From Bacilli bacterium (GTDB lineage Bacteria; Bacillota_I; Bacilli_A; RF39; UBA660): a stretch of DNA of 40,201 bases. Location of the stretch: assembly GCA_017484065.1 (NCBI GenBank), contig JAFUTX010000007.1, positions 1-40,201 on the forward strand, in the 5' to 3' direction. Both the position numbers and the translations under genes were made by a program. The notes below the pieces were generated by a model that saw only the letters and a program-made list of their open reading frames with translations, was not told the origin of the DNA and made no database searches. This document shows, piece after piece, positions 9,047 to 16,045 of the stretch (the first letter of the stretch is position 1; every line of letters begins with the position of its first letter).

Positions 9047-10430
9047 TATAACTAACCTCCATTTGAGTACTTTTTATTAAATCAAATATAGGCATTTTTT
9101 GAATCTCATTTTGAAATTCAGACATTTGTTTTTCTGTCATTGTTTCAATATTAATAGCTTTTTTAACATTAGGTATTTCTAGTTTGTCTACTTTTTTAGT
9201 AGTTCCGTTTATCTTAACTGGAATTTCTATAGATACACCATCATATTTATACTTAACATTCATATTTGTAATATTTTTATACTCTTCGTCTTTTTTTACT
9301 TCTTCAATGCAATAAGTACCATTAATACTAAATTCAACACCACTAGCTTTTATAGAAGCAGTAAATTCTTTTTTATCCTCACCCTTGATAGTTAAAGACA
9401 TATTAACATCTTTATCATTTAATTTTACTTCTAATTGTTTATCATCAACAATAATTTTTGCTTCTTTTATATTTAAAATACTAGATAAATCATAAACTTT
9501 TGAAGCTCCGTAAATAGTAGTAATTTTTTCTTTTTTTGATCCAAAGTCTAATCTTTTTAATTCACTACTCTTAATATATAAATCTAAATATAAACTTTCT
9601 CCTTCATATTTATATTCTTTAATACTATTATTTATAGATTCTTTTAAATCTTTTTCCTCTAATCCACTTATATTAGTTAAAGATTCAATAGCAGTTTTAT
9701 TATCCTTTATTTTAGTCAAAAATGCTTTCATAAATCTTTCATTTAACTTCTTATTAATTTCTAAAGAATATTTAGTTGTTTTAATTTCTTCATTATCAAC
9801 TTTTATTTTTTCACTACTCTTTTTAAAATCAGAATCCATAATATTTTCTTTAATGGTTTCATTAAATAAATCAATAAATATTTGTACATTTATATTTTCA
9901 TTATTCATATTCTCTTGAAAGTTATTAAGATTATAACTATAGTATTTTTCAGAATTTTTTAATAATTTATAATATAAAGTATTATCTTTCAATATTGTTT
10001 CAAGATTAACTAAATTTTTATTATCTAATAGTGCATCTATTTTAGCTTCTAAATTATCAGAACTTTTTTTTAAATTTACGTCAACATTGAAATTTTCAAA
10101 ACCTACTTGATTTTTTAATACTGATGGCATCTTAATACTTAAATTACTTGTAGATTCTATATTTTCACTATTATTTACCATTTCCATTAATTCTTCACTA
10201 TATTTAACATTTGCAAACATATTATTAAATATACCGAAGACATTTTCTTTAGTATTATTAAGATTTAATTCGTTGCTAAAATCTTCTATCTTATTAGTTA
10301 TAATTTTTACTGGTGCTGTAAAGCTAATTAGTTTTGCAGATATTAATGCTAAAACTAACGCAAGAATTAAAGTACCTATACCAATGTATTTAGTTTTATT
10401 ACTATTTAATTCTTCTTTATTATCTTTCAT
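9039..10430 (-). CDS. Membrane-anchored extracytoplasmic protein of unknown function
   Basis: 463 residues. An N-terminal cytoplasmic stretch of about 14 residues is followed by one transmembrane helix (residues 15-37, GIGTLILALVLALISAKLI). The rest is hydrophilic, with alternating beta patterns such as LYYKLLKNSEKYYSYNL, LYLDLYIK and VSIEIPVKING. The pattern of short strands with polar turns recalls LolA/LppX-like lipid-binding folds, but I see no diagnostic motif, so this is only a structural guess. There is no lipobox cysteine. It follows efp by 11 bases with CGAGG upstream of the ATG, so it is probably co-transcribed with rpmG and efp. Confidence 0.72.
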   Translation of the reverse strand: MKDNKEELNSNKTKYIGIGTLILALVLALISAKLISFTAPVKIITNKIEDFSNELNLNNTKENVFGIFNNMFANVKYSEELMEMVNNSENIESTSNLSIKMPSVLKNQVGFENFNVDVNLKKSSDNLEAKIDALLDNKNLVNLETILKDNTLYYKLLKNSEKYYSYNLNNFQENMNNENINVQIFIDLFNETIKENIMDSDFKKSSEKIKVDNEEIKTTKYSLEINKKLNERFMKAFLTKIKDNKTAIESLTNISGLEEKDLKESINNSIKEYKYEGESLYLDLYIKSSELKRLDFGSKKEKITTIYGASKVYDLSSILNIKEAKIIVDDKQLEVKLNDKDVNMSLTIKGEDKKEFTASIKASGVEFSINGTYCIEEVKKDEEYKNITNMNVKYKYDGVSIEIPVKINGTTKKVDKLEIPNVKKAINIETMTEKQMSEFQNEIQKMPIFDLIKSTQMEVSYKM

Positions 10431-10441
10431 AAAATGCCTCG

Positions 10442-11002
10442 TTATGCTCTACCAGCGTATTTACCATCACTAGTTGAAATAATAATTTTTTCTCCTTGAG
10501 CAATAAATAAAGGAACTTTTACTACATAACCAGTTTCAATAGTAGCATCTTTTTGGGCATTGTTGGTAGTATTACCTTTAACTGCATCAGTAGTTTCTAC
10601 TACTTCATATTCAATTTTTTCTGGTAAGGTTACACCAATAATTTCACCTTCATACATAGTAATAGTGATTTCTAATCCTTCTTTTAAGAATTTGATTTGA
10701 TCTTGTAACTTTTCAGCTGGTATTTCTAATTGATCATAAGTTTCATTATTCATAAATACATATGAATCACCCATTGAATATAAATATTGCATTGGTAATC
10801 TATCTACTCTAGCTCTTTCAATTTTAATATTTGTATTATAAGTTTCTTCAACTAATGAACCAGTTCTTAAATTACGTAGTTTCATTTTCATAAATGCTGC
10901 ACCTTTACCAGGTTTAACATGTTGAAATTCTTCAATTAAACATAACTTACCATCAATAATGATAGTCATTCCATTTTTAATATCATTAATATTAATGTTC
11001 AT
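10442..11002 (-). CDS. efp: Elongation factor P
   Basis: EF-P binds between the P and E sites and rescues ribosomes stalled at polyproline. The 186 residues cover the three beta-barrel domains. Domain I has the loop KPGKGAAF with the tip lysine at K33, the residue modified in many bacteria. NLRTGSLVEETYN and the domain III ending VPLFIAQGEKIIISTSDGKY are diagnostic. No modification enzyme is in the window. The ATG is preceded by AGTAGGATAATCAA. It lies directly after rpmG. Confidence 0.96.
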   Translation of the reverse strand: MNININDIKNGMTIIIDGKLCLIEEFQHVKPGKGAAFMKMKLRNLRTGSLVEETYNTNIKIERARVDRLPMQYLYSMGDSYVFMNNETYDQLEIPAEKLQDQIKFLKEGLEITITMYEGEIIGVTLPEKIEYEVVETTDAVKGNTTNNAQKDATIETGYVVKVPLFIAQGEKIIISTSDGKYAGRA

Positions 11003-11022
11003 TTGATTATCCTACTTTCTTA

Positions 11023-11187
11023 TTATTTCTTTTCTTTTGCTACTACTGCTTTTTTACAATTAGGGCAATACTTTTTGATTTCTAAACGTTCAGTAGTATT
11101 TTTCTTATTTTTACTTGTAGGTCTTAATTCACGACCACATACTGTACACTTCATTGTTACAAAGTTTCTATTTTCGTTTTTTGCCAT
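11023..11187 (-). CDS. rpmG: 50S ribosomal protein L33
   Basis: 54-residue large-subunit protein. MAKNENRNFVTMKCTVCGREL and the closing KKYCPNCKKAV give two CxxC pairs, so this is the zinc-binding form. The start at 11187 follows AAAAAGGAGGGATTTGCT; a longer reading from 11214 would put the ribosome site inside the gene and is rejected. It is the first gene of a run with efp and the anchored protein. Confidence 0.94.
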   Translation of the reverse strand: MAKNENRNFVTMKCTVCGRELRPTSKNKKNTTERLEIKKYCPNCKKAVVAKEKK

Positions 11188-11218
11188 AGCAAATCCCTCC
11201 TTTTTCCTAAACATTAGT

Positions 11219-11246
11219 ATTATAACAAATAATTAGACAAAATCAA
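11219..11246 (-). promoter_or_regulatory. Promoter of rpmG-efp
   Basis: On minus, TTGATT (11246-11241), 16 bases, TATAAT (11224-11219), about 30 bases upstream of the rpmG start. Confidence 0.65.
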
Positions 11247-11265
11247 AGAAAAACTCTATTAAACA

Positions 11266-11292
11266 AATAAAAAAGAAGTATTTCTACTTCTT
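11266..11292 (-). terminator. Intrinsic terminator of the aquaporin gene
   Basis: AAGAAGTA pairs with TACTTCTT over a GAAA tetraloop on minus (11292-11273), followed by TTTTTATT. It overlaps the aquaporin stop codon. Confidence 0.82.
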
Positions 11293-11958
11293 TAGTTTTT
11301 TAGTATTATTTAAGAATTTAAATATTGCTACTGCAATAATTGCTCCAACTAATGGTGCAACAATGAATACCCATACTTGTTTTAGAGCATCTCCACCAGT
11401 AAGTACTGCAGGTGCTAAACTTCTAGCTGGGTTAACACTTGTACCAGTAAATGGAATACCTAAAATATGTACAAACATTAAAGTTAAACCAATTACGATA
11501 CCAGCTATATTACCTTTACTTTCATCACTTGTTACATTTAAAATTGTTAAAATGAATACACAAGTTAAAATAATTTCAACTAATATAGCTCCCCATAAAG
11601 TAATTTCTGTTGCTGATAAACTAGCATATCCATTTGCTCCTAAAGCTTCTGTTCCTATTTTAGTAGCTTTAAATATAGCGTAAAGAACTCCACTACCAGC
11701 AAATGCCCCTAAGATTTGTGCAATTACATATCCAAAGAAATCTTTTACACTTAATTTCTTATTAATAAGCATTGCAAGTGATACAGCTGGATTAACATGG
11801 CAACCACTAATATTACCAATTGCATAAGCACTAGCAACAATTGCAAGTCCAAATGCGATTGGAGTAACTATAATGTTACCACCAGTTAAAGCAGCTACAC
11901 CTGTACCAAATAATACTAAAATAAATGTTCCAATAAATTCTGCAATATATTTTTTCAT
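11284..11958 (-). CDS. aqpZ: Aquaporin (AqpZ-like, MIP family)
   Basis: Six-helix water channel of 224 residues in the cytoplasmic membrane. Both NPA boxes are present, HVNPAVS (N56-P57-A58) and SVNPARS (N176-P177-A178). The positions matching the AqpZ selectivity filter read F36, H164, T173 and R179, spaced as in AqpZ, which predicts a water-selective pore and not a glycerol facilitator. The ATG at 11958 has GGAGGAAGAATT before it; a longer reading from 12006 crosses the promoter and is rejected. The gene stands alone, with its own promoter, terminator and an inverted repeat around the promoter that looks like an operator. Confidence 0.92.
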   Translation of the reverse strand: MKKYIAEFIGTFILVLFGTGVAALTGGNIIVTPIAFGLAIVASAYAIGNISGCHVNPAVSLAMLINKKLSVKDFFGYVIAQILGAFAGSGVLYAIFKATKIGTEALGANGYASLSATEITLWGAILVEIILTCVFILTILNVTSDESKGNIAGIVIGLTLMFVHILGIPFTGTSVNPARSLAPAVLTGGDALKQVWVFIVAPLVGAIIAVAIFKFLNNTKKLKK

Positions 11959-11977
11959 AATTCTTCCTCCTAACTTA

Positions 11978-12006
11978 ATTTTAAAATCACCAAGAAACAA
12001 AGTCAA
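11978..12006 (-). promoter_or_regulatory. Promoter of the aquaporin gene
   Basis: On minus, TTGACT (12006-12001), 17 bases, TAAAAT (11983-11978). An inverted repeat flanks the -35 box. Confidence 0.68.
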
Positions 12007-12027
12007 TAGAAACCTTAATTTCTTGGT
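11989..12027 (-). promoter_or_regulatory. Inverted repeat over the aquaporin promoter (putative operator)
   Basis: On minus, ACCAAGAAA (12027-12019) and its exact complement TTTCTTGGT (11997-11989), with 21 bases between. One arm is upstream of the -35 box and the other lies between -35 and -10. No T-tract follows, so it is not a terminator. Confidence 0.55.
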
Positions 12028-12055
12028 AATTTATATGCAATAATCTAAAAAATAA

Positions 12056-12955
12056 TTAAAAACTTCTGCCGCCACCGCCATGACTAATACCACTACTACC
12101 AGTATGGATAGAACTACCTCCACCACTGCTATGACCGCCAGAGCTAGTATCAATTCTAACGCGTGATGTATGACTAGTTATAAAATTAGAATGAACTTTG
12201 ATATTACTATTATTAGGATCAATATATTTAACAGTATCTATCACTTTAATTTTTAGTCTTGATTTAAAATATAATATTAAAGATATAATAATACTTATGA
12301 CCATTGATACTAAGGCAATGTTCAAATAAGGTACTTTCTTAATATAATGAACATTCCCATTATTATCTATTTCCATATTGGCATTACCACTAGGATAACC
12401 ACTTGTAGAAAAGCTACTCATTCTACTTACCATATTAACTAAGCAATTATAATATTTAGCGTTCTTTAAATTACTATAACCAGCATCAATAATACTTTCT
12501 ATTCTACTATCGCTATACATCTTTATCGCTAATCCAGTTGTTGAGATATAGATTTCACGATTATCCATATCAATTACAATAACACTTCCATCATGACTAC
12601 TATTTTTCCCAAAATCATTATAATCATAGAAATCATCAGCATATTCCATTGTAGAAGATTTAACATTATTATCTATAGTTACAATAGCTAAATCATAATC
12701 AGTATCACTTATATATTCACTAACTTTATCAAATAATTCTTCTTCCTCTTCATCACTCAAAAGATCAGCAAAATCATATATTTTTTCACTTGCATCAACT
12801 GCAGGTGTACTCATTACATTACTTTTATTACTTGAGTTAACAGTAATTCGATCTGGAACTAAATAATCTTCACTAGTTCTTTCAAAAGTATTAGTAGATG
12901 CATTAACTACTGGTATAAATAAAAATAATAAAATACTTAAAAATAATTTTTTCAT
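12056..12955 (-). CDS. TPM-domain exported membrane protein
   Basis: A signal peptide (MKKLFLSILLFLFIPVVNAS) is followed by a TPM domain (about residues 55-180): KIYDFADLLSDEEEEEL, YDLAIVTID, DGSVIVIDMDNREIYIST. A transmembrane helix lies around 210-230, and the tail ends in a Gly/Ser/His-rich segment GGGGRSF, all as in YgcG-type proteins. TPM domains occur in thylakoid repair phosphatases and in poorly understood bacterial membrane proteins; the role here is unknown. The ATG at 12955 overlaps the upstream stop (TAATG), so translation is coupled. An alternative TTG start at 12961 would have GGAGG at better spacing. Confidence 0.82.
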   Translation of the reverse strand: MKKLFLSILLFLFIPVVNASTNTFERTSEDYLVPDRITVNSSNKSNVMSTPAVDASEKIYDFADLLSDEEEEELFDKVSEYISDTDYDLAIVTIDNNVKSSTMEYADDFYDYNDFGKNSSHDGSVIVIDMDNREIYISTTGLAIKMYSDSRIESIIDAGYSNLKNAKYYNCLVNMVSRMSSFSTSGYPSGNANMEIDNNGNVHYIKKVPYLNIALVSMVISIIISLILYFKSRLKIKVIDTVKYIDPNNSNIKVHSNFITSHTSRVRIDTSSGGHSSGGGSSIHTGSSGISHGGGGRSF

Positions 12956-14004
12956 TACCAAACACATCCTCCTAATTTACTAAATAATAGACCTACTAAA
13001 AATGGTATAATAAAGCTAATAATAATAGCGATAATTAGTTTTTTCTTATCTACTGGTATTTCTCCGACCATTTTACCTGTTTGGCCATTATATGCAAAAT
13101 GATATATCTTATCTTTAAACTTAATATTTAGAACGTATACTGGTAACAAAACATAATCTGTTTTTTCTAAACTTACATTATCTTCATAATTTTGAATTAC
13201 CTTAGTTGAATAGCCAGTTATCTTATCAGATAAATAATCTTTACTATCTTTTTTTACTCTATTAGTTGCTACTACTAAACTATCATCTTTACCAACATCA
13301 TATTTTTCAGAAATATATCCTGATAAGTAAGACATATTAAAATCTTTAAACTCTTTATAATCAAATGGTTCTATAGCATTCATTATTGTATCATCGAACC
13401 TACTAGCCCCATCAGCAGGAACTCTATCGAATTCTAATTTACCACCACTAGTAACTTCATAATGATCTGTTTTGGTATAATGATATTTACTATCTGACCA
13501 AGAAGTAACTTTAGTACATTTTGCTAACATGTTAGCATCATTTTTAAAATCAAATAGCCAAAATGGTACATATAGTCCTTCCATGTCTTGAATATTTTTA
13601 ACATTATTAAAATCCTTAGGAATTAATGGACGTTTCTTACATATATTTTTAAATGCTTCAATAGCATCATCTTTTTCATAATTAAAAGTAATTATTTTAC
13701 TTGGCGCATAAATATCTGTTAATCTATCCCAAATAAGCGCTGTATTTTTACAATAGACACATGAAGTTGAAGATGTATTTTCACCTGTTATAATTTCTGC
13801 ACCACAATTACTACATCTATATCCTTTCATTGGATCTAATTTTTCATAGTTTTCTTTAACATGATATTTTTCTTTAGCATTTTCTAATTCTTTTAAAGTA
13901 TATTTATTACCACAATACTCACATTCAAATATATTTTTCTTTGCATTAAACTTTAATGGTGCTCTACAAGTAGGACACTTTTCGCTTGCTACATTTTTAG
14001 CCAT
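12955..14004 (-). CDS. Zinc-ribbon membrane-anchored protein
   Basis: 349 residues. The N-terminus has two treble-cysteine ribbons: C10PTC13 with C28EYC31, and C63SNC66 with C82VYC85, each CxxC-x15-CxxC-like as in TFIIB-type ribbons. A long soluble region follows, containing LYVPFWLFDF and a later VLLPVYVLNIKF. A single C-terminal transmembrane helix comes at about 320-342. Proteins of this layout are often next to TPM or SPFH genes; here the TPM gene follows with a stop/start overlap. The function is unknown, possibly membrane quality control. The ATG lies well downstream of its own promoter. Confidence 0.8.
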   Translation of the reverse strand: MAKNVASEKCPTCRAPLKFNAKKNIFECEYCGNKYTLKELENAKEKYHVKENYEKLDPMKGYRCSNCGAEIITGENTSSTSCVYCKNTALIWDRLTDIYAPSKIITFNYEKDDAIEAFKNICKKRPLIPKDFNNVKNIQDMEGLYVPFWLFDFKNDANMLAKCTKVTSWSDSKYHYTKTDHYEVTSGGKLEFDRVPADGASRFDDTIMNAIEPFDYKEFKDFNMSYLSGYISEKYDVGKDDSLVVATNRVKKDSKDYLSDKITGYSTKVIQNYEDNVSLEKTDYVLLPVYVLNIKFKDKIYHFAYNGQTGKMVGEIPVDKKKLIIAIIISFIIPFLVGLLFSKLGGCVW

Positions 14005-14029
14005 AACTTCACCTTATTCCATCTATTTC

Positions 14030-14058
14030 ATTATATCTAAAATATATCACGATTACAA
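14030..14058 (-). promoter_or_regulatory. Promoter of the zinc-ribbon/TPM operon
   Basis: On minus, TTGTAA (14058-14053), 17 bases, TATAAT (14035-14030). Confidence 0.65.
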
Positions 14059-14070
14059 CTAATTTAATTG

Positions 14071-14099
14071 AAAAAAATTAGCCTTATTAAGACTAATTT
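14071..14099 (-). terminator. Intrinsic terminator of the second Rpn-like gene
   Basis: AAATTAGTCTT pairs with AAGGCTAATTT (one wobble) over a 3-base loop on minus, then seven T. Confidence 0.82.
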
Positions 14100-14139
14100 A
14101 TATATATAAATAGAAAAGAGAAAGGATGTAATAATTGTA

Positions 14140-14814
14140 TTATAATTCATTGTAGGAATTCATTTGTTCTAAAAAGTCATTAACATTTGTATCAAGACTT
14201 GCAAATTTTATTAATTCTTCTTTAGGTAAATCTAACATAACTAAATTTTTATTTTTCAATGCTTCAGTCTCATTGTTTTCATACCATAAATTTTGAAAAT
14301 ATCGCATATTAGCAACATGAATTCTAAAATTATCAATATACGGAATTCCGTCTTCATCTTTTAACATATAACACATAATTGCTTTATCTTCACAAATATT
14401 ATCTGAAATATTTCCATTATCATCTTTCATGTCATAGATTAAAATAACTATACTATATTGTGTTTCATATATTAAATCAGGGTCTATCCCAAATGATTCA
14501 GGATTGTCAATTACTTTTGAGAATCCAGCCATCGATATGCCACGATCACGCTGTGAATCATTACTAATAACTTGGACATCAATAATACCTAAATTAGTAT
14601 TAAGAACAATATCATTTAAACCATATTCTATATATTCAGTTGCTAAATCACCATCATATACAGTCATATCTGTTATTTTATCTTTCATAACTTGTTCAAC
14701 AATAGATTTAAGTAATTCTTTATTTTCTTCTTGTAACATAATACTTTTGAAGACTTCAGATTCTCTTGTTGTATGCCACTTACCAGTATTAGCTTTAATA
14801 TTTTCTTTGACCAT
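14140..14814 (-). CDS. Rpn-like PD-(D/E)XK nuclease/transposase family protein
   Basis: 224 residues. The N-terminal half looks like the PD-(D/E)XK fold of Rpn-type proteins: L66-N-D68-I-V, then G76-I-I-D79-V-Q81 at the D-x-Q position of the core strand, with RGISMAGFSKVIDN after it. The C-terminal half has strands YSIVILIYDM and CYMLKD, as in the family. It is diverged from the copy at the left edge, and I cannot say whether it is active. The ATG at 14814 follows AGAAGGGAGGTGTTATAT; a GTG reading from 14823 is rejected. The shared leader motifs support the family link. It lies just downstream of rhuM. Confidence 0.68.
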   Translation of the reverse strand: MVKENIKANTGKWHTTRESEVFKSIMLQEENKELLKSIVEQVMKDKITDMTVYDGDLATEYIEYGLNDIVLNTNLGIIDVQVISNDSQRDRGISMAGFSKVIDNPESFGIDPDLIYETQYSIVILIYDMKDDNGNISDNICEDKAIMCYMLKDEDGIPYIDNFRIHVANMRYFQNLWYENNETEALKNKNLVMLDLPKEELIKFASLDTNVNDFLEQMNSYNEL

Positions 14815-14822
14815 ATATAACA

Positions 14823-14873
14823 CCTCCCTTCTGGGACGTATCCTAACATGAGGGGTGTGTAGAAATTTGTCGA
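14823..14873 (-). promoter_or_regulatory. Three-part leader element of the second Rpn-like gene
   Basis: On minus, TCGACAAATT (14873-14864), 15 bases, TGTTAGGATA (14848-14839), 6 bases, AGAAGGGAGG (14832-14823). The same three blocks occur at 332-262 with 14 and 27 bases between them. The last block is the ribosome site; the first two are unexplained. Confidence 0.5.
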
Positions 14874-14929
14874 TTTATGTTTTACAGCTTACTTTTTTAC
14901 ATTTTGTTTACAACAAATTTAATTAATAT

Positions 14930-15919
14930 TTAATTTTCTTTCTTACTCGGTAGTGAACTGAGTAGCAAATCAAAATCACTTTTTAACGCTTTCATTTCTC
15001 TATCACGATAAATCTCAAATTCTTTTTCTGCTTTTTCTATAGCTTCTTCATGACTTATTTTTCCATTACCTTCTAATATTTTTTTTCTGTTTAAAAGTAT
15101 TTGATTATCTAGCTCTTGTACCCAGTCGACCATTCTCATGGTTCTTTGTTCCAATGCTTGCAATTCTGCAAAGTCAAGAAATTGAGATACTAATAGATTT
15201 AATCTTTGTAATTCAAGTTCTGTTAAATAATTCTTTGCTATTTTGACATCATCAATTGTTATATAATTACCTTTAAAATTAGTCATTCCAACATAAGGCT
15301 TTTCATTATCAACTCTTTCATATATAAGCTCTGCTGCAGTATGTTCATGTACAGCAAAATGTAATTTATTTTGTACTGTAGCAAAAAATTGTTTTGTTAT
15401 CTTACTTCTAGGATCATAGTCAATCGAGGTTGCATATATATCTGTTACTTGTTGGTAAAAATTCCTTTCACTAGAACGTATATCTCTAATTCTTTGTAAT
15501 AATTCTCTAAAATATCTATTGCCACCTTGCCTCAATCTATCATCATCTAAAGTAAAACCTTTTTGGATATACTCATGTAATCTATTTGTCGCCCATCTTC
15601 TAAAGCGAACAGCCACTTCTGACTGAACTCTATAACCTAAAGCAATAATCATATCTAAATTATAATGGTCAATATTTCTTTTAACATTTCTGTTACCTTC
15701 TTTTTGAACTAACAAGAATTTCTTGTTAGTTGAAATTTCTTGCAACTCTTTATCTTTATAAATACTATTTATATGCTGACTAACATTTTGTTGCGTTGTC
15801 TTATAAATATCTGCTAATTGATTTTGAGTTAACCAAACATCTTCATCAATAAATTTAACTACTACTTTTGTAACTCCATCTTTATCTTCATAAATCATCA
15901 TTTCATTATTATTTTTCAT
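14930..15919 (-). CDS. rhuM: RhuM family protein
   Basis: 329 residues. WLTQNQLADIYKTTQQNVSQHI at about 31-52 is a helix-turn-helix typical of the RhuM N-terminus. NIDHYNLDMIIALGYRV and RFRRWATNRLHEYIQKGF are conserved RhuM sequences, and the C-terminal half is helical and charged. RhuM was named from a Salmonella pathogenicity island; homologues are common in mobile and defence-rich regions, and their biochemistry is unknown. The start at 15919 has TTTGGAGGGCTT in front; a longer reading from 15967 crosses the promoter. It neighbours an Rpn-like gene, which suggests a small accessory islet. Confidence 0.87.
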   Translation of the reverse strand: MKNNNEMMIYEDKDGVTKVVVKFIDEDVWLTQNQLADIYKTTQQNVSQHINSIYKDKELQEISTNKKFLLVQKEGNRNVKRNIDHYNLDMIIALGYRVQSEVAVRFRRWATNRLHEYIQKGFTLDDDRLRQGGNRYFRELLQRIRDIRSSERNFYQQVTDIYATSIDYDPRSKITKQFFATVQNKLHFAVHEHTAAELIYERVDNEKPYVGMTNFKGNYITIDDVKIAKNYLTELELQRLNLLVSQFLDFAELQALEQRTMRMVDWVQELDNQILLNRKKILEGNGKISHEEAIEKAEKEFEIYRDREMKALKSDFDLLLSSLPSKKEN

Positions 15920-15952
15920 AAGCCCTCCAAAATTATACTTGCTTGTAATATA

Positions 15953-15981
15953 AGCATAGCATAACAAACAAATGTATGCAA
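15953..15981 (-). promoter_or_regulatory. Promoter of rhuM with embedded inverted repeat
   Basis: On minus, TTGCAT (15981-15976), 17 bases, TATGCT (15958-15953). The arms GCATA and TATGC at the two ends of the spacer region form an inverted repeat that could bind a regulator. Confidence 0.6.
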
Positions 15982-16006
15982 TGTTTAATTCTAATTTTTT
16001 GCATAG

Positions 16007-16032
16007 AAAAATAGCTTACTAATCAGTAAGCT
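16007..16032 (-). terminator. Intrinsic terminator of yqeG-yqeH-mutL
   Basis: AGCTTACT pairs with AGTAAGCT over GATT on minus (16032-16013), followed by ATTTTTC. Confidence 0.8.
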
Positions 16033-16045
16033 TATTATTAAACAA

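Noticed and set aside
11003-11236. Plus-strand frame opposite rpmG
   Set aside because: Covers the L33 gene and its promoter on the other strand; F/L-rich and without a start signal.
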